A stretch of DNA of 64,000 nt from Nocardioides humi (lineage in GTDB: Bacteria; Actinomycetota; Actinomycetes; Propionibacteriales; Nocardioidaceae). The position numbers and the translations under genes were made by a program. The notes beneath the pieces are model-generated. The model ran no database searches. It saw only the letters and a list, made by a program, of their open reading frames with translations, and had not been told where the DNA came from. The DNA lies in NCBI RefSeq assembly GCF_006494775.1, contig NZ_CP041146.1:4650001-4714000 (forward strand), given 5' to 3'. Of this stretch, positions 8,837 to 17,138 are shown piece after piece; position 1 is the first letter of the stretch, and the number at the start of each line of letters is the position of its first letter.

Positions 8837-10093
8837 CTACTGGGGCGCGGGGACGGACAGCTCGCCGCCGACCAGCGTGGAGACGTCGCAGGTCGCGGCG
8901 GGGGGTGCGTCGGGCGGGGTGCCCGGCGTACGGCAGGTGACGCGCAGCGCGATCTCCTCGGTGGCCACGACGGGGGAGACGAAGTGGAAGTCCAGGTCGC
9001 GGAAGTTCTCCAGGGCGACGTCCATCTGGACCACCCCGTCGACGACCAGCTGGGCACGCCCGAAGTCGCCCTGCGGGTTGCTCAGCACGACGTCGCTCAC
9101 CCGGAAGACGCCGTCGGAGGTGAGGGGGAAGGTGTCCGCATCGGACCCGCCGGTGATCACGTGGAGCCGCCGGGTCTCGTTGGTGACCAGCTGGCGCGGC
9201 GGCGGGTCCTGGCCGGCGACCTCGTCGGCCCGGTCGGCCGACCTCTGGGCGTCGGTGGCGGCGCCGTTGGCCGCCTCGGCGTTCTTCGCCGCCTCGCCGG
9301 CCGCCTGCTCGGCGGCCGCGGCCGCCTCCTCCGCGGCCTCCCGGGCCTGGGACTCGATGACCGGCTTGAGCACGGTGAACCACAGCAGCACCAGGGCGGT
9401 CAGCAGCGCGAGCAGGCCCAGGAGCAGCCAGATCAGCCACTTCGGGATCACCGGGGTCTGGACGTAGGTGCCGTCGAGCTCGACGGGCGTGCTGTGCTCC
9501 GGGGCGACCTCGACGACGAACGGGTGGGTCACCGGCTGGCCGCGCCAGATCCGGCGCCGGGCCCGGGCCCGGACCTTGGCGAAGTGCGCCTCGCCGGGTG
9601 GGATGGCGAGGCCGGTGGGGTCGACCCGGAACCGCAGCTTCTCGCCGTCGGAGTGGGCGCGCACGAGCACGTTGACCGGCACGTTGCCCCGGTTGTCGAT
9701 CGCGACCTGGTGGCGGCCGCGCCGGCCCTGGGAGGTGCGCGGCACGAGCTCGGCGGTGGTCTCCAGGTACGGCAGGATCTCGATCGTGCCCTCGGGTACG
9801 ACGGCCTCGGCCGGGTTGTCCCGGGGCGTCACCACGACGCCGAACCGCTGCTCGCCTGCGGGTGTCGCCGCCGAGCGGGGCGGCTTGAACGTCACGGTCG
9901 CCGTCGTCGTGGTGCCCGGGTACAGCGACACCTGGGCGGGCTCGACGGTCGCCCAGGCGCCCGGGGAGCCGACCACGGTGATGTCGTACCCCTCGACCAC
10001 GGAGCCGTTGTTCCTGATCTGGATCGGGATCACGGCTTCGGCGCCCGGGTCGAGCCGGATGGTGGGGGAGTCGAGGCTGGCAGTCGTCGTCAC
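8837..10093 (-). CDS. Membrane-anchored COG1470-like protein associated with eCIS
   Basis: About 418 residues from the GTG at 10093 (VTTTASLDSPTIRLDPG). No ATG exists upstream in the coding-like stretch, and the ribosome site is poor, so the exact start is uncertain. Two immunoglobulin-like, NEW3/COG1470-type domains fill residues 1-210 ('IRLDPGAEAVIPIQIRNNGSVVEGYDITV', 'ATVTFKPPRSAATPAGEQRF'). A transmembrane helix follows at about 218-240 (LIWLLLGLLALLTALVLLWF), then an Ala/Glu-rich coiled coil (about 245-290) and a C-terminal beta-rich domain. Proteins of this type recur beside actinobacterial eCIS loci. It is divergent from the LuxR gene at 10263, with a heptamer repeat between them. Role unknown. 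Confidence 0.75.
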   Translation of the reverse strand: MTTTASLDSPTIRLDPGAEAVIPIQIRNNGSVVEGYDITVVGSPGAWATVEPAQVSLYPGTTTTATVTFKPPRSAATPAGEQRFGVVVTPRDNPAEAVVPEGTIEILPYLETTAELVPRTSQGRRGRHQVAIDNRGNVPVNVLVRAHSDGEKLRFRVDPTGLAIPPGEAHFAKVRARARRRIWRGQPVTHPFVVEVAPEHSTPVELDGTYVQTPVIPKWLIWLLLGLLALLTALVLLWFTVLKPVIESQAREAAEEAAAAAEQAAGEAAKNAEAANGAATDAQRSADRADEVAGQDPPPRQLVTNETRRLHVITGGSDADTFPLTSDGVFRVSDVVLSNPQGDFGRAQLVVDGVVQMDVALENFRDLDFHFVSPVVATEEIALRVTCRTPGTPPDAPPAATCDVSTLVGGELSVPAPQ

Positions 10094-10167
10094 CCTTGCG
10101 ACGCTAGGGCCGCGACGCGCCCGTCCCGAGGGCGGACGGGTGGACTTCCGGGCAACCGGCCCTGCCC

Positions 10168-10185
10168 GTTGAGTCGGCGTTGAGT
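10168..10185. promoter_or_regulatory. Tandem heptamer GTTGAGT-N4-GTTGAGT
   Basis: Two exact heptamers with a 4-bp spacer (period 11 bp) lie between divergent genes starting at 10093 (minus) and 10263 (plus). The geometry matches SARP sites and the GGTCCG pairs at 868 and 1762, but the heptamer sequence differs. Binding by the BTAD protein at 5777-8713 is inference. Confidence 0.45.
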
Positions 10186-10262
10186 GCCCGGAGAGTGCGC
10201 CCTGATGGGCTGGCCCCGGTCGCTGCTCCCGCGGCCTTCGAACCAGCCCCCAGGAGTGATCG

Positions 10263-10892
10263 ATGAGCCGCCACGTCAGGGTCCAGGTCCATGCCGTCGA
10301 CCCCATTCTGCGGGCCGGGGTGGTCAGCCACCTCCGCCCCCGTCCCGAAGTCCGCATCGTCCCGCCCGAGGACCCCGAGCCGGTCGCCGTCGCCGTCGTC
10401 GTGGCGGACCGGGTCGACGACGAGACCGTGCGGCTGCTGCGCCGCCTGCGCCGCGACGACGTCCCGTGCGGGACCGTGCTGGTCGTCGGCGACCTCGACA
10501 ACGCCGACCTGGTCAATGTCGTCGAGGCCGGGGTGGTCGGCGTGCTGCGCCGGCCCGAGGCCAGCGCCGACCGCCTGGTCGCCGCGATCCTGTCCGCCGA
10601 CCGCAACGAGGGGACCGTCCCGCCCGACCTGCTCGGCCGGCTGCTCGACCAGGTCGGCGCGCTGCAGCGCGGCGTGCTCGGCCCGCGCGGGATCGCGTTC
10701 AACGGCCTGGCCGCCCGCGAGATCGAGGTGCTCCGGCTGGTCGCCGACGGATGCGACACCACCGAGATCGCCTCCCAGCTCGCCTACTCGGAGCGGACCG
10801 TGAAGAACGTCCTGCACGACGTCACCACGCGGCTGCAGCTGCGCAACCGCTCCCACGCCGTGGCCTACGCGCTGCGGCAGGGCTTCATCTGA
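10263..10892 (+). CDS. LuxR-type regulator with atypical receiver, first gene of the eCIS locus
   Basis: 209 residues. ATG start preceded by AGGAGTG. Residues 1-120 have the alternating beta/alpha pattern of a response-regulator receiver domain but lack a clear phospho-acceptor context ('VVVADRVDDETVRLLRRLRRDDVPCGTVLVVGD'). Residues 145-205 are a LuxR/GerE HTH ('LAAREIEVLRLVADGCDTTEIASQLAYSERTVKNVLHDVTTRLQLRNRSHAVAYALRQGFI'). Similar LuxR regulators sit in Streptomyces-type eCIS clusters. The palindromic GCCCGATCGG motif downstream of this gene and at two other eCIS promoters is a natural candidate target; that assignment is inference. Confidence 0.85.
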   Translation: MSRHVRVQVHAVDPILRAGVVSHLRPRPEVRIVPPEDPEPVAVAVVVADRVDDETVRLLRRLRRDDVPCGTVLVVGDLDNADLVNVVEAGVVGVLRRPEASADRLVAAILSADRNEGTVPPDLLGRLLDQVGALQRGVLGPRGIAFNGLAAREIEVLRLVADGCDTTEIASQLAYSERTVKNVLHDVTTRLQLRNRSHAVAYALRQGFI

Positions 10893-10910
10893 GCCGGCTG
10901 AGCCGTGCGC

Positions 10911-10946
10911 CTGCCCGATCGGTCGGGACCCGCTGCCCGATCGGTG
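10911..10946. promoter_or_regulatory. Direct pair of CTGCCCGATCGGT sites upstream of the first eCIS structural operon
   Basis: CTGCCCGATCGGT occurs at 10911-10923 and again at 10933-10945, exactly 22 bp (two helical turns) apart, before the propeller gene start at 11015. The core GCCCGATCGG recurs at 19179-19205 and, in variant form, at 19923-19936. It is a likely operator shared by three eCIS transcription units. Confidence 0.6.
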
Positions 10947-11014
10947 ACCCCTGCGCCGCCCCGGTCCGCTCCGGCACGCGGTGAGGATCGAGTCAGTACG
11001 ACGAGGAGGTGGCC

Positions 11015-14000
11015 TTGATCCAGGCCAGGAGACGCGCACCGGCGCTGGTGCTCGCGGTCGCGCTCGCCCAGCTCGTCCTGCTCCCCGCGCTCGTGCCGGG
11101 CGCGGCGCCCGCCGCGCCCATCGCCCCGCCGAGCGCATCCGCCGCTCCCGCCGCCGCGCCGGCCGCGCTGGCCGCGCTGGCCGCGCCGGAGCCCGACGTA
11201 CGCATCGGCTTCACCGACGAGCGCGACGCGCTCGACGAGGTGTCCTTCGACCAGCCCGGCGGCACCAGCGACGGCTGCTCGCCCTGCCCGCCGCCGCCGT
11301 TCTCGACCGTGGCGCACGAGGGCGAGGCCTCGGTCGGCGGCCTCGGGACCACCTACGTCAGCACCCGCGAGTCCGCGGACGGCGACGTCTACATCCACGC
11401 CGCCACAGGCCCGCCGCAGCGGGTCACCTGCGACACGCCCGGCGACTCGGCGGTCGAGACCCACCCGGTCAGCAAGGTGCTGGCGCTGGTGAGCGACACG
11501 GGCACCTACACCGCCTCCGCGGTGGCCTTCGCCTCCGACGCCGAGGGCAGCTGGGACATCTACGTCGCCGTCTCCCCTCCGGTCTCGTCGGGCGGCGGCG
11601 TCAACCGGCCGGCCCCCGGCTGGGCGAGCGGCCCGGTCGCGGCCGCGGCCCCGACGACCTGTGCGGCGACCTGGCGGACGATCAACATCACCCAGACCCC
11701 CGACCGGGACGAGCAGTGGCCGACCTGGCTGGCGGACGGCGACCTGGTCTTCAGCAGCGCCGAGCCCGGTGAGCTGCCGGACCTGGCCATGGTGGCGGCG
11801 GAGTGGCAGCGCGACCCGGACGACGGCTCGACCACCGTCGACGTCGGCGACCCGGTCCTGCTCGACCCGACGCCCGACGTCGCCGAGACGCAGCCGGCCG
11901 CGATGGTGGTCGCCGACGACGAGATGAACTGGGTCGCCTTCACCACCACCCGGTTCCGGGAGGACGGGTCGATCGCCGTCGTCGGCATCGCCCCGGGCGG
12001 CGTGGTGGGCCCGGTGCGCGACCTGTTCGCCGCGGACGCCGGGATCGTCCGGCCGCAGGGCAGCGAGCCCGCCTGGTCGTCGCGGGTGGACGCCGACGCG
12101 ATCGCGTTCACCACCACGATGACGGACCCGTACGGCGACGTCTGGGTGGCCGATCTCGCCGACGCGGACCTCCCCGACGGACCCCGGGTCGGCTCGCCCG
12201 ACGACATCCAGGTGGTCGCCGGCGCCCCTGGCGTGGCCGAGAGCCACGCCGCCTGGACCGACCCGTTCGCCACCGAGGACGATCCGCGCCGCGCGGTCGT
12301 GGTCACGGTCCGCGGCGAGGGTCTCTACGTGCCCAATCCCGTGGAGTCCTACGGCCTGCGCGGCGGCGAGGTCAGCGACGTGCTGGCCCTCGACGGCGCC
12401 GACCGCAGGGTCCTGGTCGACGAGTACCGCGACGACGGCGTGCCGTACGACGAGTCGAGTCCGTCGTACTCGCCCGACGGGCAGCGGCTCGTGTACGTGC
12501 GCGGGAGCCGGGAGCTGATGGTCGCCGCCGCCGACGGCACGGGCGCCGACGTGCTCCTGCCCGCCCAGGACGCCACCACGGTGAGCAGCCCCGTGTGGTC
12601 CCCGGACGGGCGGCGGATCGCGTTCGTCCGCGCCGGCGGCGGCAGCGCGGCCAAGGTCTGGGTCCTCGACGTCGCCACCGGCGCCCTGGTCCGGGTCAGC
12701 GGCGAGGAGAGCATCGACCGGCACCCCACCTGGTCCCCGGACGGCCGCTGGATCATGGTCGGCCGGTCGGCCAGCTGGTTCGACGACCAGCCGCTCGACG
12801 GCGCCCGCCGCCAGGGCGGCCCGCTCGATCCGGCGGCGCCGATCCTGTGGATCCTCGATCCGCTCGACCCCGGCGGGGACGGCGTCGCGCTCGACACCTG
12901 CTTCGACGGCTGCTGGGTCGACGGCCGCTCGCCCGCGTGGTCGCCGGACGGCCGGACCATCGCCTACGTCGACCGCGGCAGCCTCCGCACCCTGCGGCTC
13001 GATCCCGCGGGTCCCGACCTGGCCGGCGACGACCCGACCTGGGTCCCCGAGGACTTCCACGTCGTCACCGGCTTCGACGACGGCGCACCCACGCCGAGCC
13101 GCTACGAGCTGGAGTCCGCCGAGGATCCCGCCTGGTCGCCCGACGGCAGCGAGATCGCCTTCGCTGGCCAGCCGGTCGGCCAGCCGGACCACCGCACGAT
13201 CTACGCCATCACGCCCGAGGGAGACGCGTGGCGCCAGGTCACCGACAGCCGCGGACCCGACACCGAGCCGGCGTACAACCCTCCCTACGGCGCGGCGGAC
13301 GTCGGCGTCGCCGTCACCGTCGCCGGGACGCCCGGCGAGACCGGCGCGCCGCTGACCGCCACGGTCACCGTGACCAACCACGGGCCCGCCGTCGCCCGCG
13401 CGGTCACCCTGGCCACGACCCTCTCCGCCGGCGCGACGGCGACGGCGACGAGCCCGCCGAGCGGCTGTGCGGCCGACGGCTCCGGATGCGCCTTCGCCGA
13501 GCTGGCGCCGGGCGAGGTGCGCACCTACGTGGTCGGCTTCCGGCATCCCGACCCGGTGACCGCCGGCGTGGTCACCGCGACCGTCGCGAGCGTGTCGGTG
13601 GACCCGGACCTGTCGAACAACACCGCCCGGGCGCCGTACGCCGTCGGCGCCACCCCCGACCTGCAGGTCCAGATCGTCCTCGACGCCGCCACCGGCTACG
13701 TCGGCGGGCACCGGACGGCGGTGGTCCGGGTGCTCAACCTGGCCGCCCACACCGCCGAGGGCGTCCGGCTCACGGTCACCTGGCCCGGCCACGTCGAGCC
13801 CACCGTCCCTGCCGTGGAGCCCGGCGAGACCCCGACCCCGCTCTGCGTCGTCACCGGCACGCTGTGTCTGCTCGGCGACCTGGCACCGGGGACGGACCTG
13901 CGGTTCCGGGTGACGGTCGGGACGCCGACCGAGGACACCGGCAGGATCCGTGCCGAGGTCACCTCCACGACCCGCGACCCGAACCTCGCCAACAACCGCG

Positions 14001-14332
14001 CCAGGGTGGAGCTGCCGGTGCTGCAGCCGACGGTGCGGGTGGTCCCGGCGGTCGCCCGTCCCGGCCAGGCCGTCCTCGTGTACGGCGAGCGGCTGCCGCC
14101 CGGCACCAAGGTGACGCTCGCCTGGAGCGCGGGGATCGCGTTGGACCAGGGCTCGCTGACCGTCGCCGCCGACGGCACCGTCCGGCTGCCGGTGTTCATC
14201 GTCCGGCGCGACCAGCTGGGGGAGCGGCTGCTGACGGCCACCAGCGAGACCGACGAGTTCACCCCCGTCGAGGGCGGGCTGCTCGTCGTACTCCGCTCGT
14301 TCGCGCCGCCCGACCTCGTCGGACGGGGCTGA
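11015..14332 (+). CDS. Secreted TolB/PD40-type beta-propeller with DUF11 repeats
   Basis: About 1,105 residues. AGGAGGT (11003-11009) is well spaced from the TTG at 11015; the in-frame GTG at 11009 would overlap it, so TTG is preferred. A signal peptide (ALVLAVALAQLVLLPALVPGAAPA) is followed by a region with PD40/TolB motifs ('SPSYSPDGQRLVYVRGSRE', 'SPVWSPDGRRIAFVR', 'HPTWSPDGRWIM', 'SPAWSPDGRTIAYV', 'PAWSPDGSEIAF'). Two DUF11-like immunoglobulin domains follow (about 760-1000) and a last beta domain ('VVPAVARPGQAVLVYGERLPPGTKVTLAW'). It is the first gene of a unit with the DUF4255 and AAA+ genes, whose ends abut or overlap. Location outside the cell envelope is inferred from the signal peptide; its link to the injection system is by context. 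Confidence 0.82.
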   Translation: MIQARRRAPALVLAVALAQLVLLPALVPGAAPAAPIAPPSASAAPAAAPAALAALAAPEPDVRIGFTDERDALDEVSFDQPGGTSDGCSPCPPPPFSTVAHEGEASVGGLGTTYVSTRESADGDVYIHAATGPPQRVTCDTPGDSAVETHPVSKVLALVSDTGTYTASAVAFASDAEGSWDIYVAVSPPVSSGGGVNRPAPGWASGPVAAAAPTTCAATWRTINITQTPDRDEQWPTWLADGDLVFSSAEPGELPDLAMVAAEWQRDPDDGSTTVDVGDPVLLDPTPDVAETQPAAMVVADDEMNWVAFTTTRFREDGSIAVVGIAPGGVVGPVRDLFAADAGIVRPQGSEPAWSSRVDADAIAFTTTMTDPYGDVWVADLADADLPDGPRVGSPDDIQVVAGAPGVAESHAAWTDPFATEDDPRRAVVVTVRGEGLYVPNPVESYGLRGGEVSDVLALDGADRRVLVDEYRDDGVPYDESSPSYSPDGQRLVYVRGSRELMVAAADGTGADVLLPAQDATTVSSPVWSPDGRRIAFVRAGGGSAAKVWVLDVATGALVRVSGEESIDRHPTWSPDGRWIMVGRSASWFDDQPLDGARRQGGPLDPAAPILWILDPLDPGGDGVALDTCFDGCWVDGRSPAWSPDGRTIAYVDRGSLRTLRLDPAGPDLAGDDPTWVPEDFHVVTGFDDGAPTPSRYELESAEDPAWSPDGSEIAFAGQPVGQPDHRTIYAITPEGDAWRQVTDSRGPDTEPAYNPPYGAADVGVAVTVAGTPGETGAPLTATVTVTNHGPAVARAVTLATTLSAGATATATSPPSGCAADGSGCAFAELAPGEVRTYVVGFRHPDPVTAGVVTATVASVSVDPDLSNNTARAPYAVGATPDLQVQIVLDAATGYVGGHRTAVVRVLNLAAHTAEGVRLTVTWPGHVEPTVPAVEPGETPTPLCVVTGTLCLLGDLAPGTDLRFRVTVGTPTEDTGRIRAEVTSTTRDPNLANNRARVELPVLQPTVRVVPAVARPGQAVLVYGERLPPGTKVTLAWSAGIALDQGSLTVAADGTVRLPVFIVRRDQLGERLLTATSETDEFTPVEGGLLVVLRSFAPPDLVGRG

Positions 14333-14333
14333 G

Positions 14334-15014
14334 ATGATCTCCGAGGTCGACGAGGCCGTCCGGTCGATCGTGCGCGGCGGCGCCATCGGCCCCGACATCG
14401 ACGTGGTGCTCGACGCGCCCACCAAGGACTGGGCCGCCCGCCGCAACACGCCCACGGTCAACCTCTACCTGTACGACATCCGCGAGGACCTCAAGCGTCG
14501 GCCCGCCGGCTACCTCGAGGAGCGCGATCCCGACTCCGGCGCGGTCACCGTGCGCAAGCCGGCTCCCCGCTTCTTCAAGCTCAGCTACCTGGTCACCGCG
14601 TGGACCCAGCGCCCCGAGGACGAGCACCGTCTGCTCGACACGCTGCTCGCGACCTTCCTGAGGTACGACGCGCTGCCCGACGAGCTCGTCGTCGGCCCGC
14701 TCGCCGAGCCCGGGGAGTCGGTCCGGGTCACGGTGGGCCTGCCGCCGCCGGAGGACCGGGCCTTCGCCGACGTGTGGTCGGCGCTGGGCGGGGAGCTCAA
14801 GCCCTCCCTGGACCTGGTCGTCCTGGCCCCGACCTGGACCGGCCGGGCCTTCCCGGCCGGACCGCCGGTGCAGGAGGGCATCGTCGTCGACGCGACCGAC
14901 CTGGTCGGCGGGGGCGCCGACACGCAGCGACAGCGGCACGTGCCGCCGCCTCCCACCGCCGAGGCCGCGAGGCGGCTCACCGCCCAGGGCCGGCCCCGGG
15001 TCCGCGGCCGATGA
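14334..15014 (+). CDS. DUF4255 family (Pvc16/Afp16-like) tail protein
   Basis: 226 residues. The ATG lies two bases after the stop of the propeller gene. The N-terminal 190 residues match the DUF4255/Pvc16 N-domain pattern: 'MISEVDEAVRSIVRG...IDVVLDAPTKDWAARRNTPTVNLYLYDIREDLKRR', then 'KLSYLVTAWTQRPEDEHRLLDTLLATFLRYDALP'. In eCIS and related tails this protein caps or terminates the sheath-tube assembly. The last 30 residues are Pro/Arg-rich. It overlaps the AAA+ gene by 4 bp (ATGA), so translation is probably coupled. Confidence 0.88.
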   Translation: MISEVDEAVRSIVRGGAIGPDIDVVLDAPTKDWAARRNTPTVNLYLYDIREDLKRRPAGYLEERDPDSGAVTVRKPAPRFFKLSYLVTAWTQRPEDEHRLLDTLLATFLRYDALPDELVVGPLAEPGESVRVTVGLPPPEDRAFADVWSALGGELKPSLDLVVLAPTWTGRAFPAGPPVQEGIVVDATDLVGGGADTQRQRHVPPPPTAEAARRLTAQGRPRVRGR

Positions 15015-17116
15015 GCGCCGAGGCCCCGATGTCCCCACCCCGGTCGACGTCCCGGTCGACGTCCCGGTCGACGCCGCGCCAGAGCGTCGCGCACGTCCTC
15101 GGCCGGCTCGCGGTCGTCGAGGAGCGGGTGCGTGCGCTGGTGCGACTGCGCCGGGCCGGGGACCCGGCGCCGGACGACCCGTTCCGCGGGCTCTACCTCG
15201 ACGACGCCGCCGTCGACCGGCTCCTGGCGGGCTCGCGCCCCGGACTGCCCGACCAGGACTCGGAGCGGGCGGCCGCCGTCGAGGCCGCGGCCGACGCCGC
15301 CGAGGAGGCCGGGGTGGCGCTGCGGCTGCGCGACCTGGCCGCGGTCTTCGGCCTGGACGAGGTGGACGTCGAGCTGCTGCTCGTCGCGATGGCCGCCGAC
15401 GTCGACCCGCGGTTCGAGGGCCTCTTCGGCTACCTCAACGACGACGTCAGCCGCCGTCGCCCGTCGGCGGCGCTGGCGCTGGAGCTCGCGGGCGTGCCCC
15501 TGGGGACGCCCGAGGGCCATGCCCGGCTGCTCCACGGCCCGCTCGTGACGGGCTCCCTGGTGGAGCTGGAGGACCCGGACCGGCCCTTCGGCGGTCGCGC
15601 GGTGCGGGTGCCGGACCGGGTGGTCGCCCATCTCCTCGGCGACGACGCGGTCGACGCCGCGCTCGCGCCCGTGCTGATGGACGGGACCGACGTGCCCTGG
15701 GGCGACCCCGCGCCGCTGACCCGGGCGCTGGAGGCGGACGCCGTCCTCGTCTACCTGCGCGAGCCGCCCACCGGGTCCGGCCGGGCGCTGGCGGCCGAGG
15801 CGCTGCGGCTGACCGGCCACCGGGCGCTCCACCTCGACCTGAGGATGCTGGCGCGGCAGCCGGACCCCGGGCGGCTCGCCCGGGTGGCCGCCCGGGAGGC
15901 CCGGCTCTCCGGCGCCGGGCTGGTCGTCGGCCCGGCCGCCGTGCTGCCCGACCACCCGCAGGTCCTGCGCCACCTCGCCGCCGAGCCCCGCCCCCTCGTC
16001 GTGGTGGGCGACCGGCCCTGGGACCCCGCGTGCGCACCCCAGCCGGTGCTGCAGCTGCGGGTCCCCGAGAGCACGACCGCCGAGCGCCGGGAGATGTGGC
16101 GGTTCGCGCTCGGCGGGGGCGTCGGCGGCGACGTCCTCGCGGCCGCCGACCAGTTCCGGCTGCGTCCCGAGGACGTCCTGCGCGCCGCCCGCTCCGCGCG
16201 CCTCCAGGCCGCCGCCGACGGCGGACGCCTGACCGCGACCCATGTCATCCGTGGCGCCCGCTCGGAGAACGGCGCCGCCCTCGACCGGCTCGCGCGCCGG
16301 GTGGACCCGGCCGTCACCTGGGCCGACCTCGTCGTACCGCCGCCGGTGCTGCGCTCGCTGGAGGAGGTGGCGCTGCGCGCCCGCCACCGCGAGCGGGTCC
16401 TCGGCGAGTGGCGGATGCGTCCCGGCGGCGGGCGGGGGATCGGCGTCGCCGCCCTCTTCGCCGGCGACTCCGGCACCGGCAAGACCATGGCCACCGAGGT
16501 GATCGCCCACGACCTCGGGCTGGAGCTGTACGTCGTCGACCTGGCCACCGTCGTCGACAAGTACGTCGGGGAGACCGAGAAGAACCTCGAGCGGATCTTC
16601 ACCGCGGCGGCCGGCGTCAACGCCGTCCTCCTCTTCGACGAGGCCGACGCCGTCTTCGGCAAGCGCTCGGAGGTCAAGGACGCCCACGACCGCTACGCGA
16701 ACGTCGAGAGCGCCTACCTGCTGCAGCGGATGGAGTCCTTCGACGGCCTGATCATCCTCGCCACCAACCTCCGGGCCAATATCGACGACGCCTTCACCCG
16801 CCGCCTCGACATCGCCGTCGACTTCCCGCTCCCCGACGAGGCCGGCCGCCGGGCGCTGTGGGACGCCTGCCTGGGCCGCGCCGTACGCCGCGACCCCGAC
16901 CTCGACCTCGAGTTCCTGGCCCGCGCCTTCGAGCTCGCCGGCGGCTCGATCCGCGCCGCATCGGTCACCGCCGCCTACCTCGCCGCCGCGGACGCCGGTG
17001 TGATCGCCATGGCGCACGTCATCGGCGCCGTGCACCGCGAGTACCGCAAGCTCGGCCGGCTCTGCCTGGAGTCGGAGTTCGGGCCTTACTGGTCGCTGGT
17101 GCAGGAGGCGCCCTAG
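15011..17116 (+). CDS. eCIS-associated AAA+ ATPase (Afp15/Pvc15-like)
   Basis: 701 residues from the ATG at 15011, overlapping the previous stop. The frame is open upstream, but that part shadows the DUF4255 gene. The first 30 residues include three RSTS repeats from a 12-bp DNA repeat. An N-terminal domain of about 450 residues is followed by a classical AAA+ module: Walker A GDSGTGKTMA (about 484-493), Walker B LLFDEADAVFGKR (about 538-550), sensor 1 'LIILATNL', arginine finger 'DDAFTRRLDIAVDFPLPD'. In Afp/PVC loci the equivalent ATPase is required for particle assembly. It is the last gene of the left unit and converges on the candidate cargo gene. Confidence 0.88.
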   Translation: MSAEAPMSPPRSTSRSTSRSTPRQSVAHVLGRLAVVEERVRALVRLRRAGDPAPDDPFRGLYLDDAAVDRLLAGSRPGLPDQDSERAAAVEAAADAAEEAGVALRLRDLAAVFGLDEVDVELLLVAMAADVDPRFEGLFGYLNDDVSRRRPSAALALELAGVPLGTPEGHARLLHGPLVTGSLVELEDPDRPFGGRAVRVPDRVVAHLLGDDAVDAALAPVLMDGTDVPWGDPAPLTRALEADAVLVYLREPPTGSGRALAAEALRLTGHRALHLDLRMLARQPDPGRLARVAAREARLSGAGLVVGPAAVLPDHPQVLRHLAAEPRPLVVVGDRPWDPACAPQPVLQLRVPESTTAERREMWRFALGGGVGGDVLAAADQFRLRPEDVLRAARSARLQAAADGGRLTATHVIRGARSENGAALDRLARRVDPAVTWADLVVPPPVLRSLEEVALRARHRERVLGEWRMRPGGGRGIGVAALFAGDSGTGKTMATEVIAHDLGLELYVVDLATVVDKYVGETEKNLERIFTAAAGVNAVLLFDEADAVFGKRSEVKDAHDRYANVESAYLLQRMESFDGLIILATNLRANIDDAFTRRLDIAVDFPLPDEAGRRALWDACLGRAVRRDPDLDLEFLARAFELAGGSIRAASVTAAYLAAADAGVIAMAHVIGAVHREYRKLGRLCLESEFGPYWSLVQEAP
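15041..15076 (+). repeat. 12-bp tandem repeat inside the AAA+ gene
   Basis: CGGTCGACGTCC occurs three times in a row (the last copy diverges), encoding RSTS-RSTS-RSTP near the N-terminus of the ATPase. It is in frame and likely varies in copy number. Confidence 0.8.
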
Positions 17117-17138
17117 CTGCGCCGATCGCGCGAGCGGC

